64,000 bases of DNA from Platerodrilus igneus. Taxonomy: Eukaryota; Arthropoda; Insecta; Coleoptera; Lycidae. Positions 23,014 to 34,713 of this stretch are shown piece after piece (position 1 is the stretch's first letter; each line of letters starts with the position of its first letter). The position numbers were made by a program, and so were the translations under genes. Under the pieces are notes generated by a model. That model was not told the DNA's origin and made no database searches. It saw nothing but the letters and a program-made list of their open reading frames with translations. The stretch lies in the NCBI GenBank assembly GCA_036346225.1, contig JARFIW010001323.1:1162085-1226084 (forward strand), read 5' to 3'.

Positions 23014-24417
23014 GGTATACATAAAACCAACTCCATTTAGGAGAGATGAAATACACGAACGGGGTCTCGCAGCTGAAATAAGTGCATGTGAAAGTGCAAT
23101 GCACTTTTTTCCAACTATGCAAAGACCCACGCTTGTGCTTTAATACTATACATGCAAATAAATGAAGGAGGGTTGGAGGGATTACAGCAGTAGCTCTAAC
23201 TACACGCGGGTTTTTTCTTTAAGGTTTGATTTATACTGCTGATACAAAATTTGTATCCGACTTTTTTTAAATAAACAATAGTTTTCTTACAGCTGTTTTT
23301 AACAATCAATACATTTTCTCCATAGTGAGCAAAAAGACAAGCTTCGATGGTTCTTATGCCAGAGATGTAGTCGCCTTCAATTTGACCAATCAGCTCATCC
23401 ATAGTGAACTGACATTCCTCAGAATTCTCTTTAAGGTACGAGATTATTTGTTCCATTGCTTCTTTTACATTGTTAGCTGGCCTACGTTCTTTTTTATAAC
23501 CAGTTGATGGTTGTTTCAATAATTTTCTTTGGCAAAACAGGTGGTATTGTGAATCTGCTTTTACCAAATCCTCAGTATTTTGTAAGCGATTAATTATTTT
23601 GTGTGACCACTCATCTCCTCAATTTTCAGCTGCTTTCCAAACTGCTTCCCTTAGTCTTGGCATCTTCACTGTCACATTATTTCTTTTTAAAAAGGCAGCT
23701 TTGTCTGGGTAGCCAAAAATTCTGCTGTTACTTTTTCACCACACATAAAGCAGTGACCTTTAAAGTTGAGAACCCATCCTTTTGATCGAGTATGTCGTGC
23801 ATCTTCTTGTTCTGCCCCAGAACGTCGATTAATTGATCCTGCAATTATCCCTAAATGTGTATAAGTTTTTTGGCAACCAATATGCACAGTGACTTCATTC
23901 AAGTCATTCAACAATCGCGAATGGTTCGGAAGCATACGTAATACACTCGATTTTGAGAGAATTTCAATTCCCTTACTGTCACAACTTCACCCGCACACAA
24001 CCTTGCACTACATATAAAACACACACTTGCAACTCGAGTCGTCATTGTATACCACCGTTTTCACTAGAATAGCCACAATAAAAGTTTTACAAAAATGTCT
24101 ACAATGAAAACTGCACAAGAATGTCTACAATAAAAAAACCGAAAAGTAAAAATGAAACGAATATCACACGGTTATATCGTGACGCTGCACCAAAAAGCAT
24201 TGGAGTGCAACTGAATAGTGATTGAATAGTAAATATTCATACAACCTATGGGAGCGATCACCTTACCACGGCGGCCAATTCTACCACAGCTCACCCGCGG
24301 TCCCTTGCCATTAAACCCCCTCCGTATGGTATCGACTGTCTTGCATTGCCAATATGTATAATTTGCAAACTAATGGATGTTATATGTTTTAGAAACTTAT
24401 TTGAATTTCAACCTATC

Positions 24418-24502
24418 TGCTTTTAATAAATGCTGTAAATACACTAATAATATTCGCTTACTACGTCATTTCTTTAAAACATTTCAAAACGTTTAAAACA
24501 TT
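24418..24502 (-). repeat. Right TIR of the Academ-like element, inner piece
   Basis: TTCGCTTACTACGTC and TTTCTTTAAAACAT match the reverse complement of the inner end of the left TIR (17,125-17,185). The TIR then stops at the LTR retrotransposon and resumes at 31,851. Confidence 0.7.
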
Positions 24503-25799
24503 TGTTACGTTCAGTTTATACTGTTATGACTTTTATGTATTCCTAAATAAAATATCACATTACCGCTCCTTTTCTCGCTTATCCTAACTTCAGAATGCAC
24601 TGTAATTAGGCAACCTATGTTACTCTGTAAATGCATAAATACTAAATTTGTTATATCTAGTTAGCGGTGCTGAATATTTGACAATTGTGATAAGAAAATA
24701 ATTTTGATACCGTTGTTAGGTTTTATTTTATATTTCATCTTGTTGTTGAAATTTAAGCGAGCAATTACCAATTCTTATTCGAATTTCTTCCTTTTGGTTA
24801 ATTGGTAAGTAATCGCCATTTAGTTGTATAGTTTCAAAAGTTAGTGTCTGATTTTTAGCTCGCTTATGGATGGATTTCCGTTGTATTATACAGAAAGTGG
24901 ATAATTCACTTTATACTCGTACTGTTTCTACCTACCTGAGGTATACCTTTTGGTTTCTACTCTCCCGCTTTACTGGAGTACTGGTTACTGTTTGTGCGGA
25001 TTTGTTACCGTACTAACGGCTGATGATTGGTCACAATTCGACTGTCTGCAGAGCAATTCGAATTGGTGGTGCTGCATCTGTTCTACATCACTTTTGGTGA
25101 GATCCTTCTAGAATATCTTTTTATTACGTTTATATGTACCATGTACTACTCAAATCGTTAAATACACTACTGGATATTGCTGCTAGGAGCCCGAACGCCG
25201 TTACTGATACTTTTAGAGTTTGTTCGTGTTAACATAGTTCAATTCTTCCGCTATACGCCCATGAATTTAAGATTATAATATATGTTAGATCTTAAAAACT
25301 ATAGAAAACAGAGTTTACTATAAATATTTCTTTTCTACATTATTATTTTAAATTTCAATTAGAGATTGTAAAGCTGATGCGTATCTGAAAACGTTTCTAA
25401 ATGTGTATAAAGCTCTTGCAGTAAATTGTAAATTACGAATTATTAGTGAGAGGGTTACATAATTATGGTAACCTATTTCTTTGTGTTAAGCATTAACTGT
25501 ACTTTAAAAATTGTAAAGAAAACTGTCATACGTATTGTACCTATAAATAATTGTTATTAACAAATCCCACTCAACTTTCCATGAATATATTATCTAGTCA
25601 GGCTATTTTACTTTTATTCTTATAAATACTGATATCAGACCGATTAAGGTGTGGTCATTGTTTACATTTTTACATAACCTAACCTTTTTTATTTCAGCTA
25701 TTCGACACATTCGTTCTTGTTTAATTCTACACCCACTCCCAATCTACGACTACGTTAGTCCGGCATCCTTTTCGTTTATGCTACGGTTTTACCGTAACA
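24503..25799 (+). repeat. 5' LTR of copy B
   Basis: About 1297 bp, starting TGTTACG and ending CGTAACA, a perfect 7-bp inverted pair. It matches 30,550-31,850 with roughly a few percent difference by eye. The primer-binding region should follow at 25,800; TGGCATGCCCAGCG at 25,806 is a candidate. Confidence 0.92.
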
Positions 25800-26141
25800 T
25801 AAATTTGGCATGCCCAGCGTGTGGCCCCCGATTCTTGTTACTTAAAACTCCGCTCCGATAGCGTCTTTGTAAAATTATCAGACTTGTATTTTCGCTGATA
25901 GTTTTGGTGCTCTCATAGTAGAGTGAGTTGAAAATACTGGCGCCCAGTTCTATTTGCCTGCAGTTCTATATACGTTGGTTTTGCTATTAGTAGTGTTTTT
26001 TTGTCGTCTACAGTCTCCGCACCGAATTGAATTGTTTTATTTTGGATACAATTTGAGGTTATTTTGGTTATTCTGGTTCTTTTGGATCTGTTTGTTTGTG
26101 CTTTTGTTGTGGATTTGTATTAACTGTCCGTCTGAATAGCT

Positions 26142-27277
26142 TTGTTTAAAATGGCACATTGGACAATAAATGTTAATCGTTTACGAAAAACGGAACTCCA
26201 GTATGAGCTATCTTCTAAGGGTTTTGATCCTGAAGATATAAGGTGGAAGAACTACGTCGATCCGTTAGAAGCGCATTACATATCGACCAAGACAAAAAAC
26301 TTCCTGCCATTTCGGTGGAAGCGGACTTCGCGTACGAACATCGAATTGTTGAATTTACTATCCAAGAACTAAAAGATTCGCTCGTTACTTTTGATGGTGA
26401 TAAATCTTCAGGCGTATTTAAACGTGTTAGCTCGGTTTGGTTACACCTCGAACGTCGCTGTACGAATATGTCCCCAACAGTTGATGAACAAAAAAGACAT
26501 CGCCAATTGTTACTTGTCCTAATCAACCTCCGTAGTGCGTACGAAGATAAAATTAAAAAATTTCGTCCCTGTGCCGTTTTACCCGGTACACCGTTGGCTA
26601 CTTCTAGTCTTATCTCTACTCTTATAGCGGATCTGGATGAACCTCCTCTACTTACTTCCGAGTCCGAGTCGGAAGATGAACCTGAACCGGTTCCGGCTAT
26701 GTCGCATAATGGTTTTACTAAAAGTAATGCAGTCTCAAAACTTGGGCTAAAATTCTCTGGTGAAGAATCCTTGATGGATTTTCTTATTCGCACAGATGAA
26801 TTGTTTTTTTCTAGGGGACTGTCCTTACATCAATTGTTTGCGTCGGCTTCCGAAATTCTGTCAGGTCAGGCTTTATTACTATATCGGGTCCACCGTACCA
26901 ATATGAAATCATGGTCAAACATCGTTGACATGCTAAAGTCTTCATTTTTACCACTCGACTATGATGATCGTCTTATGAGGGAAATTTATCAACAAACGAT
27001 GGAACCTTCGGAATCGCTTACTGGCTATGTTGTTAGTGTGTTAAATTTATTCCTTCGCCTTTCTGAACCACTTTCAGAAAAAAAACGTTTAAGCTTGATC
27101 CGGGGCAATTTAACTCCTTGCTACCAGACTTCTTTAGGCCTTACTCCTATTACTTCTATCGATCAACTTTTATTTTTAGGCCAACAATTGGAAGCAACAA
27201 AGAATTCAGCCGAACGATATCGACCACCACCTTCTAGCAAAACGTTGAAGTTATTAGAACCTGCCCTGGCTATATAA
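26142..27277 (+). pseudogene. Copy B gag, frameshifted
   Basis: Structural Gag polyprotein of the retrotransposon. The first 76 residues (26,142-26,372, beginning MFKMAHWTINVNRL) are in a different frame from the main body (26,243-27,277). The body contains an acidic linker (SESESEDEPEP), then a capsid-like region with ALLLYRVHRTN, followed by SESLTGYVVSVLNLF and LIRGNLTPCY, the usual order for gypsy capsid. It ends at a stop at 27,277. The CCHC knuckles come later, in another frame near 27,393-27,480. At least one frameshift near 26.3 kb and one near 27.3 kb separate parts that should be joined. Confidence 0.8.
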
Positions 27278-27387
27278 ACCAAGATCCTTCACCACGCGTG
27301 TCCGCTCTTGTCACTGGTCATCCGACACCCGCACGTAGAACCAACTTGTTACCTGTCACTACGCCTACTGCTACTTCTATCAGACAG

Positions 27388-29580
27388 ATAAATTGTTTCA
27401 ATTGTGATCAGACTGGACATATCTCTCCTAATTGTAACCGTCCTTAAGTACTACACTGCTACGGTTGCGGTCATAAGAGAGTTACTCGCCGCAAAGGTTC
27501 CGAACAAATGCAAAAATTCTTTAAACCGGCGGTAGGGCTTTCGGTCCGAGACGAGGACCCTATTCTATCCCTAATCTCGGATACTCCTTTTCAAGATCTT
27601 GACGACCAATCAAAGAGTCATCTAAATTTCATATGTGCTAGTGTTTGTGGCGACGAACGACCGTACTTGCAAGTTCAACTCTTCGGTAATCCTTTCACTG
27701 GTCTTCTTGATTCAGGAGCTACTCGCACTATTCTTGGCGGTTCCGGTTGGCACCGCTTGCGTTCTCTTAATCTATCTCTCCTTCCTTTCTCTTCTCCTTT
27801 TTGCAGTCTGGCTGATAATTCTAAATGTACAATTTTGGGTTCTGTTTCTCTTCCTATAACCTTTCAAAATACGGTCATTGCTCTAGAAGTTTTGATAATC
27901 CCTGAAGTTTCACACTCATTCATTTTGGGCATCGACTTTTGGAAATTAGTACCATGCTATCCTTTTTTTCGGGAAGGCTTATGGACGTTTTCTTCTCCTT
28001 CTTTGATAGCCAGTATTACTTCTGATCCCATCCATATTGTTTCCAAACTTACTCCGGAACAGCAGCAACGCCTAGATCTTCTAATTTCTACTGCTTTTGT
28101 CAAACAGTCTTCTGGCCTTGGTTGTACTACTTTAGTCCAACATCATATTCGGACGTCGGCCGAACCGATAAAACAGCGGTACTACCCTCTTTCTCCTACC
28201 CTTCTAAAAATTGCTCATTCCGAACTGGACGAGATGCTCCGCCTAGGAGTCGTTGAACCACCAGTCCGTGGTCAAGTCCTATTGTTTTGGTCAAAAAGAA
28301 AGATGATACCTACCGGTTTCGCATTGATTTTCAAAAGGTCAATGAAGTCACACAGAAGGATGCTTACCCACTTCCTTATATTTCTACAATTCTAGATCGC
28401 CTTCGCGATGCTCGCTTTCTTTCGTCTCTTGATATTCGTTCCGCCTACTGGCAAATCCCTTTGTCTCACAAATCTAAATCTATCACGGCTTTCACAGTAT
28501 CCCAGAGGGGCTTGTTTCAGTTCCGTCGTATACCTTTCGGTCTGCATAACAGTCCTGCTACGTTCCAACGACTCATCGACCAGGTCATCGGGTCAGACCT
28601 TGAATCTTTCTGTTTCGCATATCTCGACGATATTATTATAGCTACCCCCTCTTTTGACGAACACATCCGCGTTCTTGACCTAGTCCTTACTCGTCTCTTC
28701 ACTGTTGGCCTTACCCTTCGTCAGGATAAGTGTCATTTCTGTCTTTCCGAACTCCGCTATCTCGGCTACGTGGTTAACAGTGATGGTTTACTCGTAGATC
28801 TCAAGAAAGTTTCTGCCATCCTCAATATCCCTCCTCCATCCCCTGTCCCCGAAGTCCGTCGTCTGATTGGCATGGCCAGTTGGTACCGGCGCTTCATTCC
28901 AAATTTTGCTACTCTCTCTTCTTCGCTTTCTAATCTAACTCGAAAGAGTGTCCCTTTTGTTTGGACTCCTGATTGTCATTCTGCGTTTCTTGCCCTTAAA
29001 CAACATTTAGTTTCCGCTCCCATACTATCTTGCGCCGACTATACGTTACCCTTTACTATTCAAACAGATGCGTCCCATTTTGTTCTAGGTGCTATCCTGA
29101 GTCAAAACTCTCTAGAAGGTGAAAAAGTTGTCAGTTATATCAGTCGTTCTCTTTGCAAACCCGAGCGCAATTATTCTGTTACAGAGAAGGAGTGCTTAGC
29201 AGTTCTTTGGGCAATTGAGAAATTCGCCCGTACATCGAAGGTACTCACTTTGCTATTATTACCGACCATCACTCCCTCCTCTGGTTAAATAAACTTCAAA
29301 GCCCTTTCGGACGCTTAGTTCGCTGGTCCCTTCGCCTCCAACAATATAACTGTTCCATCCTACATCGAAAAGGAAAAGATCATATCGTACCTGACACCCT
29401 TTCTGGTGCTGTACCAGTTCTCGAGCCTGTATCACTCTCTGCTATTTCCTCTCTTGAATTTACCCTTCCTACTCCTGATCCTTGGTATAATGGTATGCTT
29501 CAAAAGGTTTCAAAATATCCTAATGTTCCTGATATTGCATTAGTTTCCTTCTGGCGACGTAAGCGTCGTAAAGTTGGTTA
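27388..29580 (+). pseudogene. Copy B pol: zinc knuckle, protease, RT, RNase H; no integrase
   Basis: The order is CCHC knuckle CFNCDQTGHISPNC (27,396), a stop at 27,445, the second unit CYGCGHK, then an aspartic protease with LLDSGATRTILGG (about 27,705). RT follows from 28,287 in a new frame, with RFRIDFQKVNEVT, LDIRSAYWQIPL, FQFRRIPFGLHNSPATFQR and the catalytic box YLDDII. Then LRYLGYVVNSDG, IGMASWYRRFIPNF and RNase H with IQTDASHFVLGAIL and EKECLAVLWAIEKF. After a further frame change at about 29,250 the end of RNase H (ITDHHSLLWL) and a linker are readable to a stop at 29,580. The HHCC and DDE integrase domains expected next are absent, so pol ends abruptly. Confidence 0.88.
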
Positions 29581-30549
29581 GCTATTTTCTGGTTCCAATT
29601 TCTGATGCTGACTCTGCTATGTCTTGGTTGTTGGCTTTTGGTTTGTACTCATTTTTTTTGTTTTAATGGTTTCTTTCCTTTCTTTGATTCCCATTCCGAT
29701 TTTCTTTTGGCTGGTTTTCCTTGCTGTCGGTCCTTGTATTGACTTATTTCCTTTTCACTTTCTACGTTTTCACTCTTATTCCACATTCCTGTCCTATTAA
29801 TGTTTTTTCCTTTGACTGGTTTTCTTTAATGTTAGATATGGTACTGACTTCGATTACTCGTTCTATCCGCTTCCTGTGGTGTATGCTTTGTAGACCTACT
29901 TTCTTTCCTTTGGAAATACGACATAATCGACTTTTGGGTTCTATTGGCATTTCTTTGGTTGTTTGCTTTTGGCAACTTTTTTTGCTACCTCAGTTTGAAG
30001 CACCTCGTCTTTTTATCAGTTTTCCTTTTGTTTTTTCTTTTGTCGCATACTTAAGGCTTGACACTATTGTCTTATTTTGGCTACGCTGTTAGTTTTCTTC
30101 CTCACTAGTTTTCTTTCCTTTTTGATTTCTGCGTACGGGAAATCAAATCCTTCCTTGAGGTTGAAAATTGTACTGTTTCTTTTCTGAAAAGACATCCGTC
30201 CTTTGACGACTGTTACAGGGTTGATGCCATTTCAGCTTTGTCCTCGTTAATTGCCTGCTCTATACCTTATTCTTCTCTTCTCTTTCTTCCCGTTGTTTTT
30301 CTTTGGTATCATCTCAATTAGTACTTAGTTTTATTCTTTCTAGTGGTCTAGATTTATAGTAGTGTTGTTGGTCCTTCGATCCGGATAAAAATTTTTTATC
30401 TTTCTTTTTCGTTCTTTTTTGTTTTCTGTTATTGTTGTGTATTTTTTTTTGTGTTTTGACATGAAGTTCTTCGATTGGCTGTGTTGGAAGATTGTTCGGT
30501 TGGTGTTTTGTTTCCTACCCCGACTTTTTAATTTTGCTGGAGGGGAATT
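29581..30549 (+). other. Copy B 3' untranslated region and polypurine tract
   Basis: T-rich DNA corresponding to 3.0-3.94 kb of copy A. It ends with the polypurine tract GGAGGGGAA directly before the 3' LTR. Open frames here are hydrophobic artefacts of the T-rich composition. Confidence 0.7.
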
Positions 30550-31850
30550 TGTTACGTTCAGTTTATACTGTTATAACTTTTATGTATTCCCAAATAAAAT
30601 ATCACATTACCGCTCCTTTTCTCGCTTATCCTAATTTCAGAATGCATTGTAATTAGGTAACCCATGTTACTCTGTAAATGCATAAATACTAAATTTGTTA
30701 TATCTAGTTAGCGGTGCTGAATATTTGAGAATTGTCATAAGAAAATAATTTTGATACCGTTGTTAGGTTTTACTTTATATTTCGTCTTGTGTTTGAAATT
30801 TAAGCGAGCAATTACCAAGTCCTATTCAAATTTCTTCCTTTTGGTTAATTGGTAAGTAACCGCCATTTAGTTGTATAGTTTCAAAAGTTAGTGCCTGATT
30901 TTTAGCTCGCTTATAGATGGATTTCCGTTGTATTATACATAAAGTGGATAATTCACTTTATACTCGTACTGTTTCTAGCTACCTGAGGTATACCTTTTGG
31001 TTTCTACTCTCCCGCTTTACTGGAGTACTGGTTACGGTTTGTGCGGATTTGTTACCGTACTAACGTCTGATGATTGGTCACAATTCGACTGTCCACAGAG
31101 CAATTCGAATTGGTGGTGCTGCATCTGTTCTACATCACTTTTGGTGAGATCCTTCTAGAATATCTCTTTTTTTATTACGTTTATATGTACCATGTACTAC
31201 TCAAATCGTTAAATACACTACTGGATATTGCTGCTAGGAGCCCGAACGCCGTTACTGATACTTTTAGAGTTTGTTCGTGTTAACATAGTTCAATTCTTCC
31301 GCTATACGCACATGAATTTAAGATTATAATATATGTTAGATCTTAAAAACTATAGAAAACAGAGTTTACTATAAATATTTCTTTTCTACATTATTACTTT
31401 AAATTTCAATTAGAGATTGTAAAGTTGGTGCGTATCTGGAAACGTTTCTAAATGTGTATAAAGCTCTTGCAGTAAATTGTAAATTACGAATTATTAGTGA
31501 GAGGGTTACATAATTATGGTAACCTATTTCTTTGAGTTAAACACTAACTGTACTTTAAAAATTGTAAAGAAAACTGTCATACGTACTCTACCTATAAATA
31601 ATTGTTATTAACAAACCCCACTCAACCTTCCATGAATAAACTATCTAGTCAGGCTATTTTACTTTTATTATTATAAATACTGATATCAGACCTATTAAAG
31701 TGTGGTCATTGTTTACATTTCTACATAACCTAACCTTTTTTATTTTAGCTATTCGATACATTCGTTCTTGTTTAATCCTACACCCACTCCCAATCTACGA
31801 CTACGTTAGTCCGGCATCCTTTTCGTTTATGCTACGGTTTTACCGTAACA
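30550..31850 (+). repeat. 3' LTR of copy B
   Basis: About 1301 bp, starting TGTTACG and ending CGTAACA. Close to the 5' LTR with small differences (for example an extra TTT near 31,168), indicating an old but not ancient insertion. Confidence 0.92.
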
Positions 31851-32435
31851 CTTTGTAGCCTTTTGTACATCCAAATTCATGAATTTTCAAATTGTCGCCA
31901 AAAAATGTGTATTTTCACGTTGAAAACTTCTAATGGCTACCATTTTAAAATGGTAATAGAGAGAGATGACTTCGACATTTTACCTTAAACATAAAATGGC
32001 GTCTTCCAAACTGGTGGATGTTCAAATCTCAAAAAAATTAATACTTTTTTGTCTTTTGTTGACTGGACTATTTATATAGAAAACGACCACTATTTACTTG
32101 ATCTATCAAGTAAAACAGACTGAAAATCTGTACTTTCACATTTTTGAGAAAATTTCAGAATTTAAATTGCTCTATCTCGGGAAGTATTACAGCTCAAAAC
32201 TTCTTTATGGTCTCAAATTGTAGATAATTTACTCTAGTTTAAAAAAGATATGTTATATTTTCTGTACTAATAATATATTTGGGGATATTTTGAAAAAACT
32301 AGGACAAGTTCAAAAATTTGCCAGTTTTTTAAGATGGCGATGCCCGCGGAGGTGGGGGTACCAACCCACACAACATATCAAAAAATTGGAACTACCCTAA
32401 TTAATGTAACCATTTATGACATTTTGACTGGACTA
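31851..32435 (-). repeat. Right TIR of the Academ-like element, outer piece
   Basis: Reverse complement of the left TIR, from TTTGTAGCCTTTTGTACATC at the junction to TTTGACTGGACTA at the outer end. Together with 24,418-24,502 it rebuilds the full TIR. An internal copy of the terminal motif (ATAGTCCAGTCAACAAA in reverse complement) lies near 32,060. Confidence 0.85.
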
Positions 32436-34023
32436 TATTGAAAAAACGGTTTATGGAATTTTATAAATTTATCATTGGAAGTTTTAGTTCTTAGCGTGTT
32501 CGCTGTATATTAAGCGTATATATTTAAAGCAACACTACGCACAGTTATTACATATGCAAAGGGTACTTATACAATTAAATCGTCATCGCATGCCGTCAAA
32601 TATAAAACTCTGCAACAATGTTCTACAAAATATTTTAAGCACATCAATGTAAAGTACCGCGATACAAATTTTATGGTCCAATCATAACCGACATTTTCGA
32701 ATATAATATACGGGGTAAATAAAACAATAAAAATCAACAATAACCCCTAGCTGTGTACATAAATCAATATGAGCGGAAACTGGCCGTGGAAATATATAAA
32801 ATATACATTCAAGTTCCGATTCTCAAAGACACTATATCATACTAGCATTATTTCCGACACATTTAGAGATTTCTGCCAAATCCATGACCGTATGGTTCAG
32901 TAAAATGTTAGTAGCTGAAAATTAGAACCGCAGAAACCCCCTTAAATATTGCTCATGTCTTAATTTAACTCTGTAGTCGTAAAATCGCTTCAAAGCAATC
33001 AATTATATATTCAATATAGTTTTACAAGCTAGTCCTTATTTGCACATGTTGAATTATATGGTAATATATCTTAAGGTATTGATATTTTAAGTGTGTTTTA
33101 GGTCTCAGCCCGTCGCTGAATCTTGACATAAATATCCTATTACAATGTATTTATTAGTTCTGGAAAGTATGCTGTCAAATTCTGAGTATAAAGGTAGGTT
33201 TCGCTTCAGAGAAAAATTAGAAAAGCGTATATCGAAAACTCTTCGTTTAACGATGTTTATCGCATAACACGGTAAAGCATTTCTTTTTACTGGTTTTTTT
33301 TCGTAGAATATACGCTTTTTTACATATAAATACAGAAAAATCTTAATATAATGCGCAAAGTTAGTTTTGAAGCACTGAACGGTAGGTAGATGGTAAGCTT
33401 AGGTGCAGGTAAGCATCATAAAGAACTTCCCATAGGGGAGCTGCCGAACATCCCACTTGTGTTGTCTGGTGATGGATGAACTTTTAGAGCTCTTTACCAC
33501 AGAAAGCTTTTGCGCCCAGGTTTACATAAATGATTGACTTGTTCTAGTACCGAGCTAGTTAGTGCGCGTAGTAAGCAGACGAATGCAAATGGCAAACTCA
33601 CTAATAGAGGAACGATACAAGGAGACTCCTTCAGTAAATTCACAAAAGATCAGGATAGTGCTTCTCACTAGCATAAATAGGATTTGAGGCTCTAATCTTA
33701 TACAAAGAACTAAATTTTTAAAACGGAGGTTAAATACATAGACATAATGCTTGATAATAAGCTAAATTGGCGTAAACGCGTGGAATAGGTAAAAGACGGA
33801 TTATAGTTACTTTATGGATAATTAATCGCAAAAGCTGGTGGATGGCGCTCCTGAGTGTACATAGCAGTTAAGTTAATAAGTTTATTCATACCCATGATAC
33901 AGCAAATGATTTTCAACAGAACACATATAACGCCTTCCTCCCATAACCATCTTAGTATAAAGCATTATAGCATCAAAAACAGTATATGCCATCACACACA
34001 TATTAAAATGATGTAAGGTGATG
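32436..34023. other. AT-rich region with no recognised feature
   Basis: No open frame of note on either strand and no repeat that I could link to other parts of the window. Confidence 0.5.
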
Positions 34024-34713
34024 GAACATAATTCTGACAGTGACCATAATTCCGGCACATTTTCCTTTATTTTAATATAATAAGGATACAGTGGACTTCA
34101 TTACGCATTCCTCACTACTGGAGCCACCTCACAGTATTTGTAACAAATTTTTTAAAAACATTTCTATTTTACCAACATTCACTGGCAATTCACATAACCT
34201 TCAACTAGCTCTTAGTCTGGATTATGCTGGACTTGTGACAATGTATTATAAGGTAAGTGAAAAATTAGACTTTCTAAGTTTAATAATTATAACTTTGAAT
34301 GGTGTATCAACTAATGTTATCATTTCTATCAACAAATAGGTAGTTTTGTTCATAAATTTTTAGCAATTTTCCCATGTAAACAATAGTTTTCATATAATAA
34401 TTTGCTTGTCTGATTTATCTACTATATTTTATACAGTAACCTAATTCTGATACCCAGTGACGGCATTATGTACTCGTCCACAAAACAAAATTCTGAGATT
34501 TGTTATTTTATCTTGTTGGGAAAACATCGTTTTCTCTTTTTATCATATATTTTCAAGTGTAATTTTGTTGTGATATAATTCCGACAGGGGGTGTAATATT
34601 TATAGACTTATAGTGTCTGAATTGTGGACCAAGACCTATTCATTTAAATCAATGGCCTAATAAATGCTAGATATGACTGATCACTCGCCTGTTTACTCGT
34701 TTATTTAAAAAAA

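Larger units (their letters stand above)
17176..23935 (-). pseudogene. Decayed FEN1/PIN-like nuclease protein with C-terminal CXC region
   Basis: The single large gene of the TIR element, read from 23,935 down to 17,176. Pieces in order: a start with a CXXC pair (GHCFMCGEK, 23.7 kb); 23,196-23,567; a stretch GLGTFHAMG (22.5 kb); RLGGFHLLMSFMG (21.8 kb); 20,531-20,923; an acidic nuclease-like region AEDADLMIVNTAI then VRVVGENIDFL (20.1 kb); HAISGCDTT (19.95 kb); RPTTDAAQLHAMQCYHQV (19.7 kb); and a Cys-rich end with CGCRKTGLLCSLLC and CNGQSC (17.3 kb). I recall this order in uncharacterised proteins of insects and cnidarians, with a tesmin/TSO1-like CXC end. Breaks: multiple frameshifts and stops, and a SINE between 22,719 and 23,013. 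A GT-AG intron is inferred between 19,536 and 17,352. Confidence 0.65.
24503..31850 (+). mobile_element. Ty3/gypsy LTR retrotransposon, copy B, with both LTRs
   Basis: A 7.35-kb element with two about 1.3-kb LTRs, gag, protease, RT and RNase H. It lies inside the right TIR of the Academ-like element. The sequence CATT before the 5' LTR and CTTT after the 3' LTR fit a 4-bp target duplication with one later change, since the other TIR has CATT at this point. Integrase coding sequence is missing and frames are broken, so this copy is not autonomous. Confidence 0.9.
16440..32435 (-). mobile_element. Large TIR transposon, Academ/XPG-like, interrupted by an LTR element
   Basis: Long inverted repeats bracket a single decayed gene on the minus strand. 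The left TIR is 16,440 to about 17,185. The right TIR is split: 24,418-24,502 and 31,851-32,435, with the 7.35-kb copy B LTR retrotransposon between the pieces. Both outer ends read TAGTCCAGTCAAA in opposite orientation. Without the LTR element the transposon would be about 8.6 kb, including a SINE. A FEN1/XPG-like nuclease region with a Cys-rich C-terminus is reminiscent of the XPG-encoding lineage of the Academ superfamily; that link is my inference. The target duplication is unresolved (TAC on the left, TAT on the right). Confidence 0.6.

Noticed and set aside
22856..23143. Open frame across SINE copy 1 (and similar frames at 53,825-54,061 and 58,883-59,095) reading VPCVSVV-HVK
   Set aside because: The frames recur only because the SINE recurs; they cross its boundaries and differ in length, and there is no start or stop conservation.
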